Below are positions 15,858-23,447 of a DNA stretch of 37,905 nucleotides, piece after piece. How positions within the stretch are numbered: position 1 is the first letter of the stretch; every line of letters starts with the position of its first letter. Location of the stretch: the NCBI GenBank assembly GCA_031280275.1, contig JAITGX010000034.1, positions 1-37,905 on the forward strand, read 5' to 3'. This DNA comes from Synergistaceae bacterium. GTDB lineage: Bacteria > Synergistota > Synergistia > Synergistales > Aminobacteriaceae. The notes beneath the pieces were generated by a model. The model saw nothing but the letters and a program-made list of their open reading frames with translations, had not been told where the DNA came from and did not search any database. The position numbers and the translations under genes were made by a program.

Positions 15858-16310
15858 ATGAAAAAGGTAGTGGTGTTTGTCATCGTAGGTTTGGTAATGT
15901 TCGGGGCCGGGTTTGGAGGCGGTCTCCTTTTTGGGCGCTCCATGGCCGAGAAACAGTCCGCCGCTTTCGAGGGTAAGGCGGTGGCTAATCCGGGGCCTAC
16001 CGTCTCTATAGGCGAGTTCACCAGCAACCTGGCAGGCTCCGGCAGGCACGTCATCAGCTTTACCGTGTCTTTGGAGACCTTGAACAACCCCAAGGCCGTG
16101 GAGCTGCTCAACTCCCCCGGCTGGCTGTTGAGGGTAAAGAACGAGATACTGCTGATCGTTAAGGATAAGGTTTACGAGGACCTGACCAGCGCTGAGGGAG
16201 CTTTGCAGTTCGCGGAGGAAATCAAGCGGACTCTCAATTCCCAGCTTCCCGAGATCAAGGGCGAGGCGCCCGTCGTCCGCGTCTTGTTCGAGACCTTCGT
16301 GCTGCAGTAG
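15858..16310 (+). CDS. fliL: Flagellar basal body protein FliL
   Basis: A 150-residue bitopic inner-membrane protein that surrounds or supports the stator. The N-terminal helix (about residues 3-24, VVVFVIVGLVMFGAGFGGGL) is followed by a periplasmic domain with stomatin-like fold features, ending with the typical FliL C-terminus (LPEIKGEAPVVRVLFETFVLQ in part). It is located between motB and fliM, the usual order. ATG at 15858 follows GAAGGGCCGGGG. Confidence 0.9.
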   Translation: MKKVVVFVIVGLVMFGAGFGGGLLFGRSMAEKQSAAFEGKAVANPGPTVSIGEFTSNLAGSGRHVISFTVSLETLNNPKAVELLNSPGWLLRVKNEILLIVKDKVYEDLTSAEGALQFAEEIKRTLNSQLPEIKGEAPVVRVLFETFVLQ

Positions 16311-16331
16311 CGTCCAGGCAGGTGAAGACCT

Positions 16332-17342
16332 TTGACCCCCCCCGATATCATGTCACAGAATGAGATAGATACCCTTCTGAGCGCGTTGACCACCGGCACC
16401 ATGGACCTGGACAAGATGACCCAGGAAACGGAGCATAAGATCAAGCTTTATGACTTCAAGCGCCCGGACAAGTTCAGCAAGGATCAGCTAAGGGCCATAC
16501 AGATGATCCACGAGTCATTCACGCGGCAGCTTACCACCGTGATGTCGACTTTGATACGTTCCATCGTAACCTGCGAGGTGGCCACCGTGGACCAGCTGGC
16601 TTACGAGGAGTTCGTTAATTCTCTGGTGCAGCCTACGGTTATCGGGATACTTGAGATGCATCCCTTCAACGGCAACGCCTTGATCGAGATCAACCCGAAC
16701 CTGGTTTTCGCCATCATCGACAGGCTGCTGGGAGGCAAGGGGGAGTTCAACGGCAAGACCAGAGAGCTTACGGACATAGAAAAGACCGTCACCGAGCGCG
16801 TCTTGATGCGTATGCTTGAGTTGTTGGAGGAGAGCTGGAGCACGGTGGTGGACGTTCGTTTTCGCTTCGAGAGCATGGAGAGCAATCCATTTTTTGTGCA
16901 GATTTGTCCCCCAAGGGACATGGTGCTCTTGGTGATCATCAAGCTCCAGGTGGGAGAGGTGGAGGGGATGATCAGCCTGTGCATCCCGTACTTCCTGATG
17001 GAGCCCATGATTGACAAGCTGTCCTCGCAGCAATGGTTTGTCTCCACCAGCCGCAAGGGTGACGAGAGCGCGAAGGACTACATCTTGAAGTCGCTGGACC
17101 GAGTGAAGGTACCTATGGCCCTGGAGTTGGGGCATACCATTCTCAGCCTGTCCGACGTTCAGGGGCTGCGGCCCGGGGACGTCATCAAGCTGGACGAGCC
17201 GGTAGGGAAGGACGTCGCCGTCCGGGTGGGAAATTACGTTCGATTTAAAGCAAAGCCGGGCACTGTGGACGGTCGTTTGGCGGCCGAGATCACCGAGGTT
17301 GTCCGGGTGAGCCATACAGAGGCCGAAGGGGAGGAAAACTGA
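16332..17342 (+). CDS. fliM: Flagellar motor switch protein FliM
   Basis: FliM joins the MS ring to the C ring and receives phosphorylated CheY. The N-terminal CheY-binding peptide is intact (SQNEIDTLLSALTTG). The middle domain follows (YDFKRPDKFSKDQLRAIQMI), and the C-terminal SpoA domain contains VPMALELGHTILSLSDVQGL and LRPGDVIKLDEPV. I chose TTG at 16332 because AGGTGA is 6 bases upstream; ATG at 16350 (MSQNEID) is a possible alternative. The gene ends TGATG, overlapping fliY by one base. Confidence 0.95.
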   Translation: MTPPDIMSQNEIDTLLSALTTGTMDLDKMTQETEHKIKLYDFKRPDKFSKDQLRAIQMIHESFTRQLTTVMSTLIRSIVTCEVATVDQLAYEEFVNSLVQPTVIGILEMHPFNGNALIEINPNLVFAIIDRLLGGKGEFNGKTRELTDIEKTVTERVLMRMLELLEESWSTVVDVRFRFESMESNPFFVQICPPRDMVLLVIIKLQVGEVEGMISLCIPYFLMEPMIDKLSSQQWFVSTSRKGDESAKDYILKSLDRVKVPMALELGHTILSLSDVQGLRPGDVIKLDEPVGKDVAVRVGNYVRFKAKPGTVDGRLAAEITEVVRVSHTEAEGEEN

Positions 17343-18418
17343 TGGACGAGCTGCTCAGCCAAGACGAAATAAACGCGCTTCTTACGGGGGATTCGCTTCC
17401 CGGCGCCGAGGACCTGTCTATGGAGGACACCCAGGTGCTGGGTGAGGTGGCGGGGATTTTTTCCAACGCCGAAGGCAATGTGCTGGGGATGCTGGCGGGT
17501 AAGGACGTGAGCACTCGGGCGGCGGAGACCGGCGCGATGACGCAGGCGGAGTTCAAGGGCAAGCTCTCGGAGACCTCTTTCGTGTTCCGCACGGCCTTTG
17601 GGGGGTTCAACAGCGTTCCCATGGCCCTCGTGGTGGATCGCCGAGGCGCTATGACCCTGGCCGACCTGATGATGGGCGGCGAGGGAAAGGAGCTTCCCGA
17701 CGAGGTGAGTGAACTTTACTTGAACGCGGCCCACGAGGGGCTGAGTCAAGTCGTGGGTTCCGCCTTCACGAGCATGACGGGCCTCATGGGCGGGAAGCGT
17801 CTGATGCCCGAAAACGCGGCCTCCGCTATGGAGGAGGAGGCGGATTGGAAGCCCTTTGCCTCCTTGGAGGACGATAGCAAGATATGGGTCAACGTGACAG
17901 AGGTCTCCATCGAGGGACTGGAACCCTTCATAGTGAGGACGCTGATTCCTTTCGAGTCCGCTAAAGCCATAGCTGCCGCCATCCACGTGGCAATGGGCAG
18001 CGCCCCCCCCAAATCTGCCCCAGCTCAGGGCGCACCCCAGGCCGCGGCCCATGGGGCGGGAAATCCCCCGCCGGCCCGCGGGGCGCAGCAGCCCGCGCCT
18101 TTGGTGGACGTGCGCCCGGCGGAATTCACGCCGCTGATGTCGAAAGGCGCTCACGGCGCTCTTTCCAATATTGACTTGATCGCGGATATTCCGGTGCGCG
18201 TCACCGTGGAACTGGGCAAAACGAGGAAGAACATCTCCGACATCTTAGGAATGAGCACGGGCTCCATCATTGAGCTGGACAAGATGGCTGGGGAACCGGT
18301 GGACGTCCTGGTCAACGGTAAGCTGGTGGCGCGGGGCGAGGTCGTCGTCATCGACGAAAACTTCGGCGTCCGAGTCACGGAAGTCCTGAACACCGCCTCG
18401 AAAGCTTACTCTGTCTGA
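17342..18418 (+). CDS. fliY: Flagellar motor switch protein FliY (CheC-like plus FliN domain)
   Basis: A 358-residue switch protein. The N-terminus has a FliM-like peptide (LLSQDEINALLTGDS) that could bind CheY-P. The middle is a CheC/FliM-like domain. A Pro/Ala/Gly-rich linker (about residues 220-255) leads to a C-terminal FliN/SpoA domain (DLIADIPVRVTVELGKTRKN, then ILGMSTGSIIELDKMAGEPV). In FliY and CheC proteins the middle domain dephosphorylates CheY-P through D/S-x3-E-x2-N motifs. Here both corresponding places read GEVAG and HEGLS, with the asparagine replaced. The protein may therefore be mainly structural. It ends its transcription unit or reads into cheY. Confidence 0.93.
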   Translation: MDELLSQDEINALLTGDSLPGAEDLSMEDTQVLGEVAGIFSNAEGNVLGMLAGKDVSTRAAETGAMTQAEFKGKLSETSFVFRTAFGGFNSVPMALVVDRRGAMTLADLMMGGEGKELPDEVSELYLNAAHEGLSQVVGSAFTSMTGLMGGKRLMPENAASAMEEEADWKPFASLEDDSKIWVNVTEVSIEGLEPFIVRTLIPFESAKAIAAAIHVAMGSAPPKSAPAQGAPQAAAHGAGNPPPARGAQQPAPLVDVRPAEFTPLMSKGAHGALSNIDLIADIPVRVTVELGKTRKNISDILGMSTGSIIELDKMAGEPVDVLVNGKLVARGEVVVIDENFGVRVTEVLNTASKAYSV

Positions 18419-18491
18419 GTTGTATCGATCGGGCGTCAGTGAGTCGAAATGAATAAAAAAAGGAATTTTACCCTTGGGGCTGTGAAGTTCG

Positions 18492-18500
18492 TGGTATAAT
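18492..18500 (+). promoter_or_regulatory. Extended -10 promoter for cheY-fliOPQR-flhB
   Basis: TGGTATAAT (18492-18500) is a consensus extended -10 box with no good -35 box (TTGGGG at 15 bases). It is followed at once by a TTCCCG/CGGGAA hairpin and a GC-rich leader of about 90 bases before cheY. Confidence 0.55.
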
Positions 18501-18599
18501 CTTCCCGAAGCGGGAAAAGCGCAGAAAAAACGCGAAGCACCGCGTTTCCGCAGGGGACAGCGGTAGGTTCCGAGAATCTTAGTAAATGAGGGGTGCAGC

Positions 18600-18962
18600 A
18601 TGGGCAAAAAGGTTCTTATCGTGGACGACGCAGCCTTTATGCGTATGATGTTGAAGGACATTCTCCAGAAAAACGATTTCGAGATCGTTGCGGAGGCCGA
18701 AAACGGCAAATTGGGTGTGGCGGCTTACCAGAAGTTCAAGCCTGACATCGTGACAATGGATATCACCATGCCGGAGATGAACGGAATCGACGCCGTCAAG
18801 GCGATTAAAGCTCTTGATCCCGCCGCAAAAATCGTAATGGTCTCCGCCATGGGGCAGCAGCCTATGGTTATTGAGGCCATTCAGGCGGGCGCCAACGATT
18901 TCATCGTCAAACCCTTCCAGCCGGAGCGCGTGGTAGAGGCTATTTCTAAGGTTTTGGCCTAG
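18600..18962 (+). CDS. cheY: Chemotaxis response regulator CheY
   Basis: A 120-residue stand-alone receiver domain. The acidic pair D9-D10 is in VLIVDDAAF, the phospho-acceptor is D54 in VTMDITMPEMNG, the switch serine is S82 in VMVSAMGQ, and the conserved lysine is K104 in DFIVKPF. There is no output domain, so it acts by binding FliM or FliY at the switch. The position between fliY and fliO matches CheY of motor-linked operons in related phyla. The start codon follows GAGGGGTGCAGC. Confidence 0.95.
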   Translation: MGKKVLIVDDAAFMRMMLKDILQKNDFEIVAEAENGKLGVAAYQKFKPDIVTMDITMPEMNGIDAVKAIKALDPAAKIVMVSAMGQQPMVIEAIQAGANDFIVKPFQPERVVEAISKVLA

Positions 18963-19010
18963 CCCGTCCTGTGCCCGTCATCCCTGGGGAACGGGAGCGT
19001 TCCGTAGAAG

Positions 19011-19373
19011 ATGCTGTTTGGCACGGAAGAACTGAGCCTTGTATCCTACGTGATGCGCGTCTTTCTAGCTTTGGCGGTCATGGCCGTCTTAGCGACCTTT
19101 TTTGTGGGCTTGGCGAAAAACAGGGGCTGGGTGAGGCAGGACGGGGCGCATGTGAAAATTATGGCATCCTTGCCCTTGGGTAAGGATGTTTTTTTCGTTC
19201 TCAGGTGCGGCCCCGACGTGCTGGCTTTGACTTCCGGCCAAGGGGGAACTCGTCTTTTGGGCAGGTGGAAATATGAGGAATGGCTTCGGCTGGAAGATAA
19301 TCGCGAGGGGGCGGGAAAACCGTCTGCCATGGGAGAGGAGGCTCCGTGCAGGATGGGGCCTAATCGGACGTGA
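19011..19373 (+). CDS. fliO: Flagellar export protein FliO-like
   Basis: A 120-residue protein with one N-terminal membrane helix (about residues 10-33, YVMRVFLALAVMAVLATFFV). A small beta-rich cytoplasmic domain contains VKIMASLPLGKDVFFVLRCG, typical of FliO/FliZ, followed by a low-complexity tail. FliO helps assemble the FliP ring of the export gate. FliO is weakly conserved; the call rests on this pattern and on its place between cheY and fliP. Its last 101 bases overlap the longest open frame of fliP. Confidence 0.78.
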   Translation: MLFGTEELSLVSYVMRVFLALAVMAVLATFFVGLAKNRGWVRQDGAHVKIMASLPLGKDVFFVLRCGPDVLALTSGQGGTRLLGRWKYEEWLRLEDNREGAGKPSAMGEEAPCRMGPNRT

Positions 19374-20211
19374 ACGTCCGAAAAACCCTGGAGGCCTCAA
19401 GCGTGAACGAGTCGGGAGAGAAACAGCCTGTCCGCTGCTGGTCTTAATTTTTGCGCTGATGCTTTTGTTTTTCTCATGCCCGTCCGCGGAAGCAGGGGAC
19501 GCGCAGGCAGGAGAGGCTCCGACGATCCCTATTCCGATGCTGCAGTTGGGAGTTACCCCTGCGGACTCACCGGGCGACGTGGCGATTTCCCTGCAGATTA
19601 TTGCGCTGATGACCGTGTTGAGCCTTGCCCCGGCCATTTTACTGATGCTGACCAGCTTCACGCGGATTATTGTGGTTTTGGGTTTCATTCAGCGGGCCGT
19701 GGGTCTTCAGCAAGCGCCGCCTCAGCAAACCGTTACAGGACTGGCGCTCTTCCTTACTCTTTTCACCATGTACCCCACTTGGAATCAGGTTTACGAACGC
19801 GGACTGGCTCCTTATTTGGCCGGGGAGGTCAACTACTCCCAGGCTTGGACGGAGACCATTACGCCCGTGCGCGAGTTTATGTTCCGTTATACCCGTGAGG
19901 ACGAGCTGTCCCTCATGGTCTCCATGTCGGGCACGGAGCGTCCCGCGTCCCGCGCGGAGGTGCCCACTCGTGTGCTGATTCCCGCTTTTATGCTGAGTGA
20001 ACTCAAAACCGCCTTTCAGATGGGAGTCGTGATTTACATTCCCTTCATCGTGGTGGACATGGTGGTGGCCAGCGTGCTGCTGGCGATGGGAATGATGATG
20101 CTGCCTCCCATGATGGTCTCCTTGCCGTTCAAAATTCTGCTCTTCGTTATGGCCGACGGCTGGAACCTGGTTATCGTGAGTTTGCTGAAGAGCTTCACGA
20201 ACGTGGCTTGA
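19273..20211 (+). CDS. fliP: Flagellar export gate protein FliP
   Basis: The core pentamer-forming subunit of the export gate. Conserved regions include SLQIIALMTVLSLAPAILLM, TSFTRIIVVLGFIQRAVGLQ, AFMLSELKTAFQMGVVIYIP and FIVVDMVVASVLLAMGMMML. A signal peptide appears at about residues 52-74 (CPLLVLIFALMLLFFSCPSA). The only upstream ATG in frame is 19273 (AGGTGG just before it). This would add about 50 Arg-rich residues ahead of the signal peptide and overlap fliO by 101 bases. ATG 19459 lies inside the signal peptide without a ribosome site. The true start is therefore uncertain; a non-standard start nearer 19430 cannot be excluded. Confidence 0.92.
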   Translation: MRNGFGWKIIARGRENRLPWERRLRAGWGLIGRERPKNPGGLKRERVGRETACPLLVLIFALMLLFFSCPSAEAGDAQAGEAPTIPIPMLQLGVTPADSPGDVAISLQIIALMTVLSLAPAILLMLTSFTRIIVVLGFIQRAVGLQQAPPQQTVTGLALFLTLFTMYPTWNQVYERGLAPYLAGEVNYSQAWTETITPVREFMFRYTREDELSLMVSMSGTERPASRAEVPTRVLIPAFMLSELKTAFQMGVVIYIPFIVVDMVVASVLLAMGMMMLPPMMVSLPFKILLFVMADGWNLVIVSLLKSFTNVA

Positions 20212-20230
20212 AACGAGAACCGCTCATCGT

Positions 20231-20341
20231 AATGGGGTTCTTAGGGGCCTGAGGCCCCTTGGGGTCCGAGGCCCCTTGGGGTCCGAGACCCCTAAGCAGG
20301 GCGTGGGGCAGAGCCTCACAAGGGGTTAATCAGCGTTTTCC
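20231..20341. repeat. Dispersed IS5-like repeat copy between fliP and fliQ
   Basis: The right end TTAATCAGCGTTTTCC matches the complete copy at 6894, and the left part (TAATGGGGTTCTTAGGGG) matches the copy at 4374. The terminal bases at the left are degenerate or replaced. Three tandem hairpin units are present (20244-20258, 20261-20275, 20278-20292), followed by GGGCGTGGGGCAGAG. It fills the otherwise unusual 156-base gap inside the flagellar export operon. Confidence 0.78.
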
Positions 20342-20367
20342 TAGGTTTTCAGCAGCAGGAGGGTTTT

Positions 20368-20643
20368 ATGGGCATTGATCCCATCAGCATGTACGACGTT
20401 TTGAGCGGCTCGGTCTGGACGATGCTTTCTGTCGCCCTGCCTGTCCTGCTGGTGGCCATGACGGTGGGGCTTATTATCGGCATTTTGCAGACCGCGACCT
20501 CCATTCAGGAACAAACCTTGATCTTCATCCCCAAAATTTTGGTGGTGTTCCTATTCATCATCTTTGTGGGTCCGTGGATGTCCGAAAAGGTGCTGACCTT
20601 AACACGTCAAATTCTGGGACAGCTTGAAAGGTTCATACAGTGA
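20368..20643 (+). CDS. fliQ: Flagellar export protein FliQ
   Basis: A 91-residue export-gate subunit with two membrane helices (VALPVLLVAMTVGLIIGILQ and IPKILVVFLFIIFVGPWM) and the family sequence QTATSIQEQTLIFIPK between them. The ribosome site is AGGAGGG. The stop overlaps the GTG start of fliR by 4 bases (GTGA). It is separated from fliP by a repeat element. Confidence 0.95.
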   Translation: MGIDPISMYDVLSGSVWTMLSVALPVLLVAMTVGLIIGILQTATSIQEQTLIFIPKILVVFLFIIFVGPWMSEKVLTLTRQILGQLERFIQ

Positions 20644-21431
20644 GTACGGCCCTGCTTAACATCCCTGCCCAGTTCTTAATGGTGTACCTTTTGGTGCACC
20701 TCCGCTTCGTGGGCATGGTGTTCGCATCGCCTGTTTTTTTGGCGGCGGGAATGCCCCTTCCTTTTCGCTATCTTTTTTGCACTCTTCTGACCGTGGCCGC
20801 CGTCGGCTCTCTGGAGTCCGCTGCGGTCTCCACGGCTCTTTTCGAGAGTTGGCTTTCGATTTTCTTCCTGGCCCTGCGCGAACTTCTGGTGGGGGCGGCC
20901 CTGGGTCTCCTGTCGGCCCTGCCTCTTCTAGCCTTGCAGCTTTCGGGCGAGAAGATCGGCATGGCCATAGGCGTCTCCATGGCCAGCGTCATGGACCCCA
21001 TGACCCAGCGCCAGGTTTCCATTCTTGACCAACTGCAGTTCCTCACTGGCCTTTGGTTCTACTTCCGCTGGAACGGGCACCTGTTGATTGTGCAGGCGGT
21101 GGTGGAGAGCCTGCACCTCATTCCCTTGGCGAAGCTGTCCCTGTTTCCGGAAAGCGGTCTGCCTCTGGGGGAATGGCTCACCTTCGCCTTCCGCCTGGCG
21201 CTCCAGATCACCATACCGTTCTACTGCGCCCTTCTGCTGGCGGACGTGGGGTTGGGCTTTTTGGCGCGGACGGTTCCCCAGATGAACATCTTCATCATGG
21301 GGCTGCCCATTAAGCTGGGTCTGGGGCTGTTCGTGCTGGCGACGGCTCTGCCCCTAACCGTGGACATCGTCTACGAGCAGATGGAGCGATGGGTTCGCTT
21401 CGCCCTCATGAGCGCGGCGGCCTGGCGCTAG
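20640..21431 (+). CDS. fliR: Flagellar export protein FliR
   Basis: A 263-residue polytopic export-gate subunit. Family sequence includes FVGMVFASPVFLAAGMPLPF near the N-terminus, ELLVGAALGLLSALPLLALQ, GEKIGMAIGVSMASVMDPMT and the C-terminal RTVPQMNIFIMGLPIKLGLG. It uses GTG at 20640, overlapping the fliQ stop. It ends 11 bases before flhB. Confidence 0.95.
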   Translation: MSTALLNIPAQFLMVYLLVHLRFVGMVFASPVFLAAGMPLPFRYLFCTLLTVAAVGSLESAAVSTALFESWLSIFFLALRELLVGAALGLLSALPLLALQLSGEKIGMAIGVSMASVMDPMTQRQVSILDQLQFLTGLWFYFRWNGHLLIVQAVVESLHLIPLAKLSLFPESGLPLGEWLTFAFRLALQITIPFYCALLLADVGLGFLARTVPQMNIFIMGLPIKLGLGLFVLATALPLTVDIVYEQMERWVRFALMSAAAWR

Positions 21432-21442
21432 GTGAGTCTGAA

Positions 21443-22540
21443 ATGGTCCCCCGTTTCGTTTTCAACCTCCAATTTTTCGCCCAGGAGCGCACGGAGCCGG
21501 CGACTCCCAAAAAGCGAGAGAAGGTTCGATCAGAGGGTAAGGTATGCAAAAGCCGTGACCTTACCTCCGCCATTGAGCTTCTGGCGGGGCTTATAGCCCT
21601 GGGGACGCTGGGAAGCTGGATATGCGAGGGACTCACTGACTATTTTCGCGGAACGTTCGCTTTTATGGGGGACGCGGCGCTGTTTCAGCCTGACTGGTTC
21701 CAGCGTCTGGAGCTCAGCGCCCTCTGGACTTACTTCACCTCGTGGCTCTTTCTGGGGCTGACCATTGCGGTACTGGCCACGGCGATTACAGTAAAGCAAG
21801 TCGGCTGGAAGATCTCCTTTGAGCCTTTCCAATTGAAATTCGACCGCATGAACCCCATATCCGGGATGAAGAAACTCATCTCCATACGGGCGCTGGTGGA
21901 GCTTTTGAAGGGGCTCGTGAAGGCCGGGCTCTTCGCCGTCGTTATCTACGCGGCGCTCAGAGACAAACTCCCGGAGATTTTGCGCGCGATGCAGGTGCCG
22001 CTGGAATACGGGGCGCTGCGGCTGTGGGATCAGCTGTGGTGGCTCTCGCTGCGGCTGGCGGTGATGCTGCTGATCATCGGATTGGCGGACTACGCCTATC
22101 AAAAGTGGGACTTCGAAAAATCCATACGAATGAGCAAGCAGGAAATTAAAGACGAGTTCAAGCAAATGGAGGGCGACCCTCAGGTCAAGAACAAAATCCG
22201 CCAAAAGCAGCGGGAACTGGCAAGAAAAAGGATGATGTCCTCCGTTCCCAAGTCGGACGTGGTCATCACTAACCCGACGACGCTGGCGATAGCTCTGATG
22301 TACGACCGCGCCGTCATGGCCGCGCCGCAGGTGACCGCTAAGGGCAAGGGCGTCATCGCCCGAAAAATCCGCGAGGTCGCTGAAACGCACGGAGTTCTCG
22401 TCGTGGAGAATAAACCCCTTGCCTGGGCGCTGTATGAATCCGCCGAAGTCGGCGACGAGGTGCCGGAAAACCTCTATCGAGGCGTCGCCGAAATCCTGGC
22501 AATGGTGTACAAACTAAAAAATCGGCAAGTGACGAGGTAA
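21443..22540 (+). CDS. flhB: Flagellar export switch protein FlhB
   Basis: A 365-residue export-gate protein controlling substrate specificity. The N-terminus has the usual basic segment (ERTEPATPKKREKVRSEGKV), followed by four membrane helices. The C-terminal cytoplasmic domain (MSKQEIKDEFKQMEGDPQVK) has the self-cleavage site. Here that site reads DVVITNPTTLAIALMYD, so the usual NPTH is NPTT (N277-P278-T279-T280); the scissile N-P pair is intact. I chose ATG at 21443 because AGGTGAG is 6 bases upstream; earlier in-frame starts lie inside fliR. It ends the flagellar cluster in this window. Confidence 0.94.
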   Translation: MVPRFVFNLQFFAQERTEPATPKKREKVRSEGKVCKSRDLTSAIELLAGLIALGTLGSWICEGLTDYFRGTFAFMGDAALFQPDWFQRLELSALWTYFTSWLFLGLTIAVLATAITVKQVGWKISFEPFQLKFDRMNPISGMKKLISIRALVELLKGLVKAGLFAVVIYAALRDKLPEILRAMQVPLEYGALRLWDQLWWLSLRLAVMLLIIGLADYAYQKWDFEKSIRMSKQEIKDEFKQMEGDPQVKNKIRQKQRELARKRMMSSVPKSDVVITNPTTLAIALMYDRAVMAAPQVTAKGKGVIARKIREVAETHGVLVVENKPLAWALYESAEVGDEVPENLYRGVAEILAMVYKLKNRQVTR

Positions 22541-22569
22541 CGACAAGGTAACTTTTGGTGTGCAAACAG

Positions 22570-22575
22570 TATAAT
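22570..22575 (+). promoter_or_regulatory. Candidate -10 box ahead of the secreted protein gene
   Basis: A consensus TATAAT lies 36 bases before the next gene, in the gap after flhB. No good -35 box is seen at the right distance. Confidence 0.35.
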
Positions 22576-22610
22576 GTACTTGCGTATCTCATAATTGAAA
22601 GGGGTACTCC

Positions 22611-23402
22611 ATGTTGATTCCAGCATTGATGGAGAAAAAAAAGAAGGGACGACGGGCGTTTTTCGGACTAGCGGTGTTGTTCCTTTTGGCCTGGGTGCTC
22701 CCCGCGGCGGGGGCCAGCGTCGAGGAACGCGTTCTCAAGGCCTGGACGCGGCGGGGTGACTACACCGAGGGCAATGGCACTCAGACGGTCACGATCAAGG
22801 TGACTTACTACTCCGCGGAGTATATCGAGGCCCTGGTGCGCTCAGAGGCGGAAAAAAACCTCTGGACCAACGATGAGGAGGAGCGCTACCGCTACAGCCT
22901 CCTGAAGACGCTCAACCTCGACGAGTGCATCGCGTTTCACGTGGACTTCAACACCACAGGTACACCGGTGTTCTTGATGCCCTTTGATCGGCACCTGAAG
23001 CTCTACGCGGGCAAGCGGGTCTTGGAGCCTGTGGATTACGACAAACGCTTCAACTTCAAATTGCAGGGTCAGCGGGATGGAATGATCTGGTTCCCTCGCT
23101 ACGACGCTAAGACGGGCAAGAGCCTGCTGGAGGGTGTCAAGGATTTGCGCCTGCTCATCAGCGGCTCCATCAGCCAGGCGACCACCAGGGCGGGCGACGT
23201 CCGCTTCGTCTGGGACATCACGGGGGACGACCCCTCCGTTCTGAACACGGGGAAGGCCGCCAGCCGCCTGGAAGTGGATCGCCTCATCAAGCGACTGGAA
23301 AAGCTGAACGCGGAGAGGGCGTCTCTCAGGAGCCAGCTCGACGTCGTGGAGAAGGAGCTGGACGAGATCGACCGGCGTGTGGACGAACTCCAGCGCCAAT
23401 AG
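22611..23402 (+). CDS. Secreted protein of unknown function with C-terminal coiled coil
   Basis: I do not recognise this 263-residue protein. It starts with a basic stretch and a signal peptide (AFFGLAVLFLLAWVLPAAGA), so it is probably exported. The middle is a mixed alpha/beta region with many aromatic and charged residues (VTIKVTYYSAEYIEALVRSE; VDFNTTGTPVFLMPFDRHLK; GDVRFVWDITGDD). The last 45 residues form a heptad-like charged helix (LIKRLEKLNAERASLRSQLD). The start follows AAAGGGG. It stands between flhB and pfkA with its own possible promoter. A cell-envelope role is plausible; nothing more can be said. Confidence 0.75.
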   Translation: MLIPALMEKKKKGRRAFFGLAVLFLLAWVLPAAGASVEERVLKAWTRRGDYTEGNGTQTVTIKVTYYSAEYIEALVRSEAEKNLWTNDEEERYRYSLLKTLNLDECIAFHVDFNTTGTPVFLMPFDRHLKLYAGKRVLEPVDYDKRFNFKLQGQRDGMIWFPRYDAKTGKSLLEGVKDLRLLISGSISQATTRAGDVRFVWDITGDDPSVLNTGKAASRLEVDRLIKRLEKLNAERASLRSQLDVVEKELDEIDRRVDELQRQ

Positions 23403-23447
23403 CCGCCCTTCGCCAATTTGACATTGATATTTAAGGAGGAACGTCGA

